Part shown: in pieces, positions 51,795 to 62,511 of the stretch
Layout: each line of letters starts with the position of its first letter
Numbering within the stretch: the first letter of the stretch is position 1
Assembly: GCA_022376925.1 (NCBI GenBank)
Contig: JAIOJX010000032.1
Location: 114,801,979-114,865,978 of the forward strand
From: Tragulus kanchil
Lineage: Eukaryota > Chordata > Mammalia > Artiodactyla > Tragulidae
Length of the DNA stretch: 64,000 nucleotides
Reading direction: 5' to 3'
Notes under the pieces: generated by a model
Told to the model about the DNA's origin: nothing
The model's database searches: none
The model's input: the letters and a program-made list of their open reading frames with translations, nothing else
Program-made: the position numbers and the translations under genes

Positions 51795-52534
51795 CTGAAA
51801 CACAGATGGCAAGAGAGGGTGTGAGGGTCAGTGCTGCTGCTGGGGCGACTTCTCAAGACTCCTGTAAAAGGGAGAACACACACAGGGTCATGTGTATATG
51901 CCTGGGAGAAGAGGCAGCTGAGACAGGGTGACCAGAACCAACCAAAGCCAGCAACTCCCAGACAAACACTCACAGGACCACCACCGCTAACTGGTTGCCC
52001 TTCCTTCTACCAACTACAGGTCTGGTTAAAGAACTCTAAAACCTAAAAACAAGGCAAGATGATCCCAGAAGTACCTAGCCTTGACTACACGAGGTCGCAA
52101 GCCAGTGCAAGACAAGCAAAGGTCTTCACGAGACAAAGTAAGACCAGTTGATAAAGCAGGCTCAGGATCGAAGGATGAAATGAACGTTTGCAGGAGGTTG
52201 TCAAAACCAGAGAGCAAGTCCTCTCACAAAGGTGTAATCAGTCATGCTATGAGGCCTAAGGGGGGTCTTACAAGGGAAGTATTCTATTTTTTCGATGAAA
52301 ACAAACAAACCAAAAACAAATCAGGCTCAGAGAAAAGTTATTTGCCCCAAATCAACAGCTAAGTGGCAGAGAGAGCCAACATTTCAAGGAGGAAAAGGTT
52401 GGAAAAGCCAAGTGAACACAGATCTATAAAAGACATGTCCTATGCTTCACAGTAGACACATATACACTGTGTATAACAGAAAAGCAAGTGACTTCTGTAG
52501 GGAAAGGACCAGAGAATAATGACTTTTTTTTTCT

Positions 52535-52762
52535 TTAACATTTCTTCATTTGGCTGCACCGGGTCTTAGCTGCTGCACACAGGATCGTCAGTCTTCATTG
52601 CAGTATGCAAGATCTTTAGCTGTGGCACGCAGGATCTTTTGGCAGTGATGTAACTCTTATTTGCAGCATGTGGGCTCTGGTTCCCTGAACAGGGATTCGA
52701 ACCCAGTCCCTCTGCATTGGGAGTGCAGAGTCTTAGCCACCGAACCACCAAGGGAAACCCAA
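52535..52762 (-). mobile_element. CHR-type SINE
   Basis: TTTGGCTGCACCGGGTCTTA tail, ACCACCAAGGGAAACCC head. Confidence 0.65.
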
Positions 52763-52805
52763 CACTGGCTTTTAAGAATGAATCGGACTGTCCCAAGAGT
52801 AAAGG

Positions 52806-53121
52806 GGAGGAAATCCCTGGTGGCACAATGGATGAGAATCCTCCTGCCAAAGTTGAGGAAATTGGTATGATCCCTAGTCTGGGAAGATTCCACATGTCAC
52901 GGAGCAACTAAACTCTTGCGCCACAACTACTGAGCCCACATGCTTCAACTACTGAAGCTCTGGCGCCTAGAACCTGTGCTCCACAAGAAGACAAGCCACC
53001 GCAGTGGGAAGCCTGAGCACTGCAACAAAAGAGTACACCCCGCTCGCTGCAACTATAGAAAGTCTGCATAAACTAGGACCAAGTGCAGCCAAAAATAAAC
53101 ACAAATTTAAAAAATAAAAAA
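52806..53121 (+). mobile_element. CHR-2-type SINE, long form
   Basis: ATCCCTGGTGGCACAATGG head, GGGAAGATTCCACATGTCAC, A-rich tail near 53100. Confidence 0.75.
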
Positions 53122-53709
53122 AGAGTAAAGGGGAAGAGTCTTTCCAAGGAGAGGAAACAGACACAGGACTTCAGTGCAGTGGAAAGCAGTAAATCACAGG
53201 TACGTGAACATTTCCCATGAACAAAGCAGCTGGGTAACTGCAGCAGCCCCATTTGGAAATCTATAAAAATCAGAAATCTAGATGGCCCAAGAATACTCAT
53301 TCAGTCAGCACATGATGGATGGTCCTGTGCTAGACACAAGAGACACACATATTTTAATAGAGTTCTAGCTCTCTTGGAGTTTATCGTCTGGTCAGGAGAG
53401 GACAGAGGATATCATAGTGCATAACACATGATCAAAATTTGCACAGAGACTACAAGACAAGTATCTGGCTAGGATGGCTTCTTGGCAGTGACATGCGAAC
53501 AGAGCTTCGATCAGTAGGATTTATCCAAGTGAAGGGAAAGGAGAGAGTGCTCACCCCAAGAATCAATAAGGTAAAAACAAACTTTTCCCTTGATCTCATC
53601 CATATCGTAAATATCATTCTCTCTGGTTTGAGTTCATTGCCGGTCAATACCTTTATTATCATAACCTTTGTTTCCTAGTTCAGAAAGGACATCAAGAATA
53701 TTATGGTAG

Positions 53710-54028
53710 GGCTTCCCCTGGTGGTCCAGTGGATAAGGACACCGCCTTGCAGTGCAAGGGGCGCCGGTTCGAGCCCTGGCCTGGGAAGATCCCACGTGCC
53801 ACGGAGCGGCTGGACTGATGTGTCCAGTTACCAAGCCAGAGCTCTGGAGCGCATGCGCCCAGAGCCAGTGCTCTGCAACGACAGACGCCACCGCGATGGG
53901 AGGCCCACAGGAGCCAAAGAACAAAGACGGATGAACATAGAGAAACGAAAGACCAATAGAAGTGGCCCGCCTGCTCCCCTCCCTCCCCAACCTGACCCCC
54001 GCCCAAAAATTAAAAAAAAAAAAAAAAA
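53710..54028 (+). mobile_element. Extended SINE, full-length, young; tail-half copy 54943-55055
   Basis: 13-bp target-site duplication AATATTATGGTAG at 53697-53709 and 54029-54041. GCGCATGCGC at 53849-53858, CACGTG, C-rich module and A-run. Confidence 0.95.
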
Positions 54029-54149
54029 AATATTATGGTAGAGTAGGTAACTGGACAAGTTTTAAGTATAACTGACACACCAAAACTGTCTTTCTTAATA
54101 TTTCTGCTTCAGGGAGAATTTTTTAAAGGCTATTACTTTATTTTTTATT

Positions 54150-54268
54150 TATTTTTGCTACTCGGCATCTGGGATCTTTGTTCTCTGACAAAGGATCAAA
54201 CCCACACCCCTTGCACCCTCTACAATGGAAGTGTGGAGTCTTCACCACTGGACTACCAGGGAAGTCCC
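54150..54268 (-). mobile_element. CHR-1-type SINE; copy at 55177-55295
   Basis: TTCTCTGACAAAGGATCAAA and ACCAGGGAAGTCCC. Confidence 0.65.
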
Positions 54269-54287
54269 AGGAAGAATTCTAAAGTCT

Positions 54288-54498
54288 ACTGGGCTTCCCA
54301 TGTGGTTCAGTGGTAAAGAAGACACCTGTCAATGCAGGAGATGTAGGTTCCATCCCTGGGTCAGGAAGATCTCCTAGAGGAGGACACGGCAACCCACTCC
54401 AGTATTGTTGCTGTGAAAACCCCATGGATAGAGGAGCCTGGCGGCTACAGTCAGTGGGGTTACAAAGAGTTGGACGTGATTGGGCACGCACATCTGTG
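54288..54498 (+). mobile_element. Bov-tA SINE; copy at 55315-55525
   Basis: GGCTTCCCATGTGGTTCAGT, CAACCCACTCCAGTATTGTT, GGGGTTACAAAGAGTTGGAC. Confidence 0.85.
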
Positions 54499-55696
54499 TG
54501 CGAGCATACACACACACACACAACATTTTGGAGACCACCCTTCTGCTAAAACAAAAACAGTTCAATTCGGGAAGCAAACCACAGACCACTGAGGGCAATA
54601 CTCTGTGACCAAGCTTCCCAGGGACACAAACTGCCCAGGTATCAGGCAAATGTGTCTGGACTTCACAGGAGGAACTAGCCTGCCAGTTGCTACCAGGGAT
54701 TATGGCTGGTTTCCTGGGCTTCATCTTCAACCTGTGACCTGCTGCCCTCTGCCACATCTCCCAGAACACAAGAGATGGCTCTTAAATTACACCTGGGCTG
54801 AGAGTGTGAACAAAAACCTCGCTGTGGTGGGAGAGAAACCTAATGCTTGCCTCTCCCTTTCTTTTGCTGGTGAAACTGAAAACCAAAAAGGTTAAGGCTT
54901 GTGGGGCAGGGATCAGAGGCAGAAACAGCAAACACAGATCTTCAAAGAACAAAGACGGATGAACATAGAGAAACGAAGACCAATAGAAGTGGCCCGCCTG
55001 CTCCCCTCCCTCCCCAACCTGACCCCCGCCCAAAAATTAAAAAAAAAAAAAAAAAAATATTATGGTAGAGTAGGTAACTGGACAAGTTTTAAGTATAACT
55101 GACACACCAAAACTGTCTTTCTTAATATTTCTGCTTCAGGGAGAATTTTTTAAAGGCTATTACTTTATTTTTTATTTATTTTTGCTACTCGGCATCTGGG
55201 ATCTTTGTTCTCTGACAAAGGATCAAACCCACACCCCTTGCACCCTCTACAATGGAAGTGTGGAGTCTTCACCACTGGACTACCAGGGAAGTCCCAGGAA
55301 GAATTCTAAAGTCTACTGGGCTTCCCATGTGGTTCAGTGGTAAAGAAGACACCTGTCAATGCAGGAGATGTAGGTTCCATCCCTGGGTCAGGAAGATCTC
55401 CTAGAGGAGGACACGGCAACCCACTCCAGTATTGTTGCTGTGAAAACCCCATGGATAGAGGAGCCTGGCGGCTACAGTCAGTGGGGTTACAAAGAGTTGG
55501 ACGTGATTGGGCACGCACATCTGTGTGCGAGCATACACACACACACACAACATTTTGGAGACCACCCTTCTGCTAAAACAAAAACAGTTCAATTCGGGAA
55601 GCAAACCACAGACCACTGAGGGCAATACTCTGTGACCAAGCTTCCCAGGGACACAAACTGCCCAGGTATCAGGCAAATGTGTCTGGACTTCACAGG

Positions 55697-57934
55697 AGGA
55701 ACTAGCCTGCCAGTTGCTACCAGGGATTATGGCTGGTTTCCTGGGCTTCATCTTCAACCTGTGACCTGCTGCCCTCTGCCACATCTCCCAGAACACAAGA
55801 GATGGCTCTTAAATTACACCTGGGCTGAGAGTGTGAACAAAAACCTCGCTGTGGTGGGAGAGAAACCTAATGCTTGCCTCTCCCTTTCTTTTGCTGGTGA
55901 AACTGAAAACCAAAAAGGTTAAGGCTTGTGGGGCAGGGATCAGAGGCAGAAACAGCAAACACAGATCTTCAAAGAACAAAAGCTCCAAAGGACAGAAGGA
56001 AAGCAGAAGACAGATGTCTTTCTCTAGGACAGAAAGCCATCCTCTGCCAGCTCCTGACTTCCTCATCTTCTGCCTGGCGCAACAGCCTTCCAGACTAGCC
56101 CTACGTGAAAAAGTTCTGAGCTGGTCAGCATCTGCCTAGCTAGGCCTCTAGCGGCATTCAGATACCCCCATGTTATCCTGGGAGAGGTTCTAGATGGAAA
56201 GAGAAGTTGAGTATGGGGGGAGGCAGGGTGAGGGCAGTATCAGGACTCAGGTTTTATTATTTCCAGATCAGTGTCTAGGTTCCTCCTCTCTGGGACAGGA
56301 AACTTGAAAACATAGGAAGAAGAGGAAGGAGTATTCACATGAGTGTTCCCTCGCTGCAGGGGCCTGTCCGCTCTGCCCACCAAATACTGGTATTCCTCAG
56401 GGTTCTGTCCTCTATCCCTTCTCACTCCCTAACCAAGCTTCAGTGGCCACTTTAACCACGAATTCTTTCCACTCCACTTCTATACATTTACCTCCCTCTG
56501 GACATCTCCAGCAGTATATCCTATAGGTATGAGACTCAACATGTCCAAAACTAAACTTACCAAATCCAGCAACAGAGCTCAGAGGAAACAGTTCAAGCTT
56601 TGGGGTTGCACAGACCTGGGCTTGAATCTCAGCTCCCCCATTCTGAAGAGAGATTATGTCTAAGGCACTCTGCACAGTGCCTGACCATGTTCTTCGTCCT
56701 GTATACTCTTATCTCCCCAGGGGCTCAAAGCCCTGGATGACAAGTATGAAAGCAAACCAGACAACACATACACAGTGTAATTTATGGAGGTCTTACAAAA
56801 GCCATCAAAAATTGAGGCTTTGACAGGAACTAGCCTGCCAGTTGCTACCAGGGATTATGGCTGGTTTCCTGGGCTTCATCTTCAACCTGTGACCTGCTGC
56901 CCTCTGCCACATCTCCCAGAACACAAGAGATGGCTCTTAAATTACACCTGGGCTGAGAGTGTGAACAAAAACCTCGCTGTGGTGGGAGAGAAACCTAATG
57001 CTTGCCTCTCCCTTTCTTTTGCTGGTGAAACTGAAAACCAAAAAGGTTAAGGCTTGTGGGGCAGGGATCAGAGGCAGAAACAGCAAACACAGATCTTCAA
57101 AGAACAAAAGCTCCAAAGGACAGAAGGAAAGCAGAAGACAGATGTCTTTCTCTAGGACAGAAAGCCATCCTCTGCCAGCTCCTGACTTCCTCATCTTCTG
57201 CCTGGCGCAACAGCCTTCCAGACTAGCCCTACGTGAAAAAGTTCTGAGCTGGTCAGCATCTGCCTAGCTAGGCCTCTAGCGGCATTCAGATACCCCCATG
57301 TTATCCTGGGAGAGGTTCTAGATGGAAAAGAGAGAAGTTGAGTATGGGGGGAGGCAGGGTGAGGGCAGTATCAGGACTCAGGTTTTATTATTTCCAGATC
57401 AGTGTCTAGGTTCCTCCTCTCTGGGACAGGAAACTTGAAAACATAGGAAGAAGAGGAAGGAGTATTCACATGAGTGTTCCCTCGCTGCAGGGGCCTGTCC
57501 GCTCTGCCCACCAAATACTGGTATTCCTCAGGGTTCTGTCCTCTATCCCTTCTCACTCCCTAACCAAGCTTCAGTGGCCACTTTAACCACGAATTCTTTC
57601 CACTCCACTTCTATACATTTACCTCCCTCTGGACATCTCCAGCAGTATATCCTATAGGTATGAGACTCAACATGTCCAAAACTAAACTTACCAAATCCAG
57701 CAACAGAGCTCAGAGGAAACAGTTCAAGCTTTGGGGTTGCACAGACCTGGGCTTGAATCTCAGCTCCCCCATTCTGAAGAGAGATTATGTCTAAGGCACT
57801 CTGCACAGTGCCTGACCATGTTCTTCGTCCTGTATACTCTTATCTCCCCAGGGGCTCAAAGCCCTGGATGACAAGTATGAAAGCAAACCAGACAACACAT
57901 ACACAGTGTAATTTATGGAGGTCTTACAAAAGCC
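55697..57934. repeat. Tandem direct duplication, ~1.11 kb (55697-56806 / 56825-57934)
   Basis: 18-bp filler whose TGAGGCTTTGACAGG also occurs about 50 bp beyond the end of the second unit. This shows the first unit continues into the true flank with a small deletion. Confidence 0.95.
56575..56645 (+). repeat. MIR core fragment; copy at 57706-57776
   Basis: ACAGACCTGGGCTTGAATCT then CAGCTC is the conserved MIR core. Confidence 0.75.
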
Positions 57935-58081
57935 ATCTAATGTATTTCAATGTGTTTGAGGCATTTCTGAGTATTATCAGATGAGGCTTTGACAGGTGAT
58001 CGGGAGCAGAGTATAGCCTCTCCTACACTTTGAAGAAGCCAGTATGGAAAGCTATCTTAAACATGAAACAGTGGCCAAGAT

Positions 58082-60308
58082 TTGGTCTATCTGGCTATAT
58101 TAAAAATCCTATAAATACTTGTAAATATTTTTAAAAAGATACTATTTTCTCTAAACTGTAATGTAAAACCTAAGACTGCAATAACACTTCCTGGTATTCT
58201 CCATATATATGAAAAGAATTTTAAAATATATACTGCTTAAATCTTTATTTAGCCCATCCATATCCACCTCCGGGGCCACTGCTCCAGCTGTGACCACCCT
58301 TCCCAGAACCAGGGAGCCATACTCCAGTGTGGCCCCTCTCCCCATAAAGCATCCCCAAATCTGACCATATAACTCCCAGGCTCTCTTTCAGTAGTTCTCT
58401 CCTACCCTTGAGATAAAGTCCAGACTCCTTAGCAAGACCCTTTTAACCTTGCTCCCACCTCCCCGACCTCTTCACTTCAGACAATATATTCCAGAACTTG
58501 CAGAATTTCATATATTTGAATTTGCAGAATTCCAATGTATTCCACACTTGACTTCAAGCCTCTGCACACTTTCCTTCCCCAAGTCCCACCCTTGCTTGGC
58601 TAACTGCAGCTCACCCTTCAGCTAGCTTTAAATCCCTGGCTCCACCCATGTACTGATAGCTGTGCATATCGCTGCATTTGTGTGCTTATTTCAGCTCAGA
58701 AATCTAAGGACTCCCCGAGGTCAGGGCCTGTCATGTGTCTAACCTGGTAGCTGCTAGAGTGAGAGCTTCCCATCCTCCCCACACATACAGAGGGAAATAG
58801 GGGAGATGTTGACAGCTGGTGGTCATCTGAGAAAGTCAGTGCCTCCATCACCTTCTTCCTTTACTTCTTAAGACAACCTGGAAAGAACCAACTCCGCAAA
58901 GTAACAAACCACTTTACCATCTCCGGTTTAAGAAAAATCCCAGTTATTTCAGAAAGGATTACTCTTGTATTACAGATAAGAAAACTGAGACCCTGGAGAA
59001 AATAACAGGACTGATGAAAAACACTCAAGATTCTTCTAAGAGAAGGTCTTGAAGCCTTGAGTATGGACAGGCTGAAGGGAAGAGTTAATTAATAATAATC
59101 CCATCTGGCAAAGGTTCAGATTTCAGTCTCACTGAAACAGAGCACTGGGGCAAGACAGAAGCATGCCCTGGCTTTACCAAACCCAAGCCAGCTGAATCCT
59201 TTTTGGTCTATCTGGCTATATTAAAAATCCTATAAATACTTGTAAATATTTTTAAAAAGATACTATTTTCTCTAAACTGTAATGTAAAACCTAAGACTGC
59301 AATAACACTTCCTGGTATTCTCCATATATATGAAAAGAATTTTAAAATATATACTGCTTAAATCTTTATTTAGCCCATCCATATCCACCTCCGGGGCCAC
59401 TGCTCCAGCTGTGACCACCCTTCCCAGAACCAGGGAGCCATACTCCAGTGTGGCCCCTCTCCCCATAAAGCATCCCCAAATCTGACCATATAACTCCCAG
59501 GCTCTCTTTCAGTAGTTCTCTCCTACCCTTGAGATAAAGTCCAGACTCCTTAGCAAGACCCTTTTAACCTTGCTCCCACCTCCCCGACCTCTTCACTTCA
59601 GACAATATATTCCAGAACTTGCAGAATTTCATATATTTGAATTTGCAGAATTCCAATGTATTCCACACTTGACTTCAAGCCTCTGCACACTTTCCTTCCC
59701 CAAGTCCCACCCTTGCTTGGCTAACTGCAGCTCACCCTTCAGCTAGCTTTAAATCCCTGGCTCCACCCATGTACTGATAGCTGTGCATATCGCTGCATTT
59801 GTGTGCTTATTTCAGCTCAGAAATCTAAGGACTCCCCGAGGTCAGGGCCTGTCATGTGTCTAACCTGGTAGCTGCTAGAGTGAGAGCTTCCCATCCTCCC
59901 CACACATACAGAGGGAAATAGGGGAGATGTTGACAGCTGGTGGTCATCTGAGAAAGTCAGTGCCTCCATCACCTTCTTCCTTTACTTCTTAAGACAACCT
60001 GGAAAGAACCAACTCCGCAAAGTAACAAACCACTTTACCATCTCCGGTTTAAGAAAAATCCCAGTTATTTCAGAAAGGATTACTCTTGTATTACAGATAA
60101 GAAAACTGAGACCCTGGAGAAAATAACAGGACTGATGAAAAACACTCAAGATTCTTCTAAGAGAAGGTCTTGAAGCCTTGAGTATGGACAGGCTGAAGGG
60201 AAGAGTTAATTAATAATAATCCCATCTGGCAAAGGTTCAGATTTCAGTCTCACTGAAACAGAGCACTGGGGCAAGACAGAAGCATGCCCTGGCTTTACCA
60301 AACCCAAG
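58082..60308. repeat. Tandem direct duplication, ~1.11 kb (58082-59187 / 59203-60308)
   Basis: 15-bp filler at 59188-59202. Contains L2- and MIR-like sequence in AKR1A1 intron 1. Confidence 0.95.
58360..58760 (-). repeat. L2 LINE fragment; copy at 59481-59881
   Basis: GATAAAGTCCAGACTCCTTA and TCTGCACACTTTCCTTCCCC. Confidence 0.6.
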
Positions 60309-60459
60309 GCAGGTGCCAATGCAAGCGAACCCACGCCCCTCCTGCCACTTCCAAGAAGCATTCCTGTGATTCCACAGGAAAGCCAAAGTTCCTGGAATAA
60401 ATCGTGTCGGTGGGCAAACAAAAGGAAGATGGCAACCAAAACTCACTGACAAACCGTGC

Positions 60460-60600
60460 ATGGAGCTTTTAAGAGCTTTATCCCATTTAACTCTTACTAC
60501 ACTTCTAATATAAGAATTGATTTTACCGCTGAGAAAACTGAGGTCAAGAGAAACTGAAAACTTATCCAAGATCATTTACAGAATAAGACGAAACTCAAAT
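60460..60600 (-). repeat. MIR-like fragment at the promoter edge
   Basis: GCTGAGAAAACTGAGGTCAA and ATTTACAGAATAAGACGAAA. Confidence 0.5.
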
Positions 60601-61260
60601 CCGAAACCAAGTTTGGCCGCCTCCAGAGCATTTACTATTCGCTCTAAACCGGGGGCGAACACATCTGGAGTGAAGAAGGTTCGAGACCATTTCCACTGCG
60701 CCAAAGATGGGGCAGCAGAGGACAAACTCACCTCAGCACGAGCACAGAACGTTAACGGGGTAGTATGGCTTCTCAGCGCAAGCCTGCGCCCTGCAAACAA
60801 CTCAGTGAGGCCCAGCTTCCGGGATTGGTGGGCAGCAGGACCAAACCGCGTGAGCTTGGAGGCAGGGACTTAAGTCTGGCGGTGATGAAGGAGCTCCTCC
60901 CAGAGGAGGGGCCGGGGCCGGGCTTTCAGCATCACGCGCAGTGGTGGACCCCGCCCCTGCCTCCAGAAAGAAGCCGAGGAGTGGAAGCCTGACCTGGGAG
61001 GCATCGCTTCCGCAGGATGGTGATGAGTGAATTGCCCAGCAACATCCTGCGCTGTGTGTCCACACGGTGTGTCCTGCTGTGGAGCCTAGACACCCTGCCC
61101 AGCGCTGTTTGGAGAACTCCCGAGCGAATGGTGCACGCGCCGACGGCCACGTAGGCGGCCCCGGGGGCGGAGTCAGGCGGCGACTTCGGCTGGCCCACAT
61201 TGCACCGCGCGCCGCCCGCTTGGCTGCTCTGGGCGGCTCCAGCTCCTGCTGCCAAGAGAG
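60590..61260 (-). promoter_or_regulatory. CpG-rich AKR1A1 promoter region
   Basis: GC- and CpG-rich relative to its flanks. Read on the minus strand it holds a CCAAT box (60828-60824) next to CCGGAAG (60822-60816), an ETS/GABP-type site, with several GC boxes further upstream (for example near 60950 and 61165). This TATA-less arrangement is typical of housekeeping genes. A plus-strand AATAAA at about 61319 just outside the island may belong to an opposite-strand transcript. Confidence 0.65.
60732..60815 (-). other. AKR1A1: Probable AKR1A1 non-coding exon 1
   Basis: The minus strand has a strong donor (GCTGAG then GTGAGT) with the exon end at 60732, downstream of an ETS site and a CCAAT box. 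AKR1A1 in other mammals starts with a 5' UTR exon spliced to the ATG exon. The 5' limit is an estimate, since the start site cannot be read from sequence. The intron to exon 2 would be about 9-10 kb. Confidence 0.6.
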
Positions 61261-61699
61261 CGGACTTCTGCTGCCACGTGGTGGCTTCCCCTCAAGTGGG
61301 CTCTTCCTCGCTCCTCCGAATAAAACATAATTAAGCTTTTAGATTGTGACTGTTTTTTATTCATTAATATGTACTGAACAGTGCGCAAATCTTAAACATA
61401 CAACCCGGATTTTTTGTTTCAATATAATCATCCTGCGCACTTGCAGGCTCCTATGAAGAAGGTCTTCACGTTTTACAGATTGGGAGGACTTAGCAGGCTT
61501 TACCTTGTTCAGAGTTTCATAGCTGTCAAATTACAGTTCTGAGATTTGAAATAGTTTTGCCATTTGAACTCAGAGGTGTCTTGAATTTATGTTTTCCTTG
61601 GCAGAAAGGGGAAAAAGGTTTATCAGTGTAGCTCTTTCCCTCCTCTTCCCACCTCCCCGCCCCTCTGTACTCTGTCAATGCAACTCCTGCCCATTTTTT

Positions 61700-61820
61700 T
61701 AACCGTATTTATTTTGGGGCCACCCTGCTTGGCATGTGGGAGCTAGTTCACAAACCAGGGATCCAATGCATACTTCCAGCTTGGAAGGTGAGTCCTTAAC
61801 CACTGGACCACAGTCCCTTC
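61700..61820 (-). mobile_element. CHR-1-type SINE
   Basis: CCACCCTGCTTGGCATGTGG and TTAACCACTGGACCACAG. Confidence 0.6.
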
Positions 61821-61925
61821 TCCATCATTTTTTACATCCCAGACTACTTCGCGCTGTCTCACCAATAGGAACTGTGTCTTGGTGAACGAAATATCTGACA
61901 TTTCATAGCATCTATCCTCATAAAG

Positions 61926-62150
61926 GAGGCTTCCCTGGTGACTCAGTGGCAACGAATCTGCCTACTATACAGGAGCCACAAGAAAGTTGGGTTCGATCCC
62001 TGGGTGGGGAGGATCCCCTAGAGGAGAGCACCACAACTCAATCCAATACTCTTGCCTGGAGAATCCCATAGACAGAAGAGTCTGGCGGGCTACAGTCCAT
62101 AGGGTTGTAAAGAGTGGAACATGACTGAAGCGACCTAGCATGGCACTGCA
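61926..62150 (+). mobile_element. Bov-tA SINE
   Basis: GGCTTCCCTGGTGACTCAGT, ACTCTTGCCTGGAGAATCCC, GGGCTACAGTCCATAGGG. Confidence 0.85.
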
Positions 62151-62289
62151 CCTTCATAAAGACACTCAGATTCCCGTTTATGTGATCAAAATTTAGGATC
62201 TCTCAAACTCATCTTAGCCCAATAAAAACTTATTGCTATAAGCAGGTAGGGTAGGGGTTCCCCAGAGACAGAGAACTGTTACCAGAAAA

Positions 62290-62511
62290 ACTGGTTTCGC
62301 CTCTTGGTGTGTGCCAAGCCAAAAGACACAAACCAAACATCAAGATTCAAGTTTACGCGTTGGCTCTCCCTTGAGCCGGTGCCGGCTGTTCTCACAGTGT
62401 CTCCCACTTTCTCCCTTAAGCCAGCCCACTGTACTGGCAGCAACTCTTCCTTCCCCCACTCTAATAAACTTTACTATACTCTCAAAAAAAAAAAAAATTC
62501 AAAAAAAAAAA
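62290..62511 (+). repeat. LTR-like, poly(A)-tailed retrosequence; copy at 63455-63669
   Basis: A segment ending AATAAA (62463-62468), TTACTATACTCTC, then an A13 run, TTC and A12. The AATAAA-to-poly(A) spacing of about 15 nt looks like a transcript ending at an LTR polyadenylation site and then retrocopied. No viral genes are seen. Confidence 0.4.

Larger units (their letters stand above)
53915..55969. repeat. Tandem direct duplication, ~1.03 kb (53915-54942 / 54943-55969)
   Basis: Junction at shared CAAAGAACAAA, joining unique intron to the middle of a SINE. Contains a SINE tail, CHR and Bov-tA. Confidence 0.95.
51795..60731 (-). other. AKR1A1 intron 1
   Basis: Long first intron with CHR, Bov-tA, MIR and L2 repeats and three ~1.1 kb duplications. 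No additional coding exon recognised. Confidence 0.75.
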
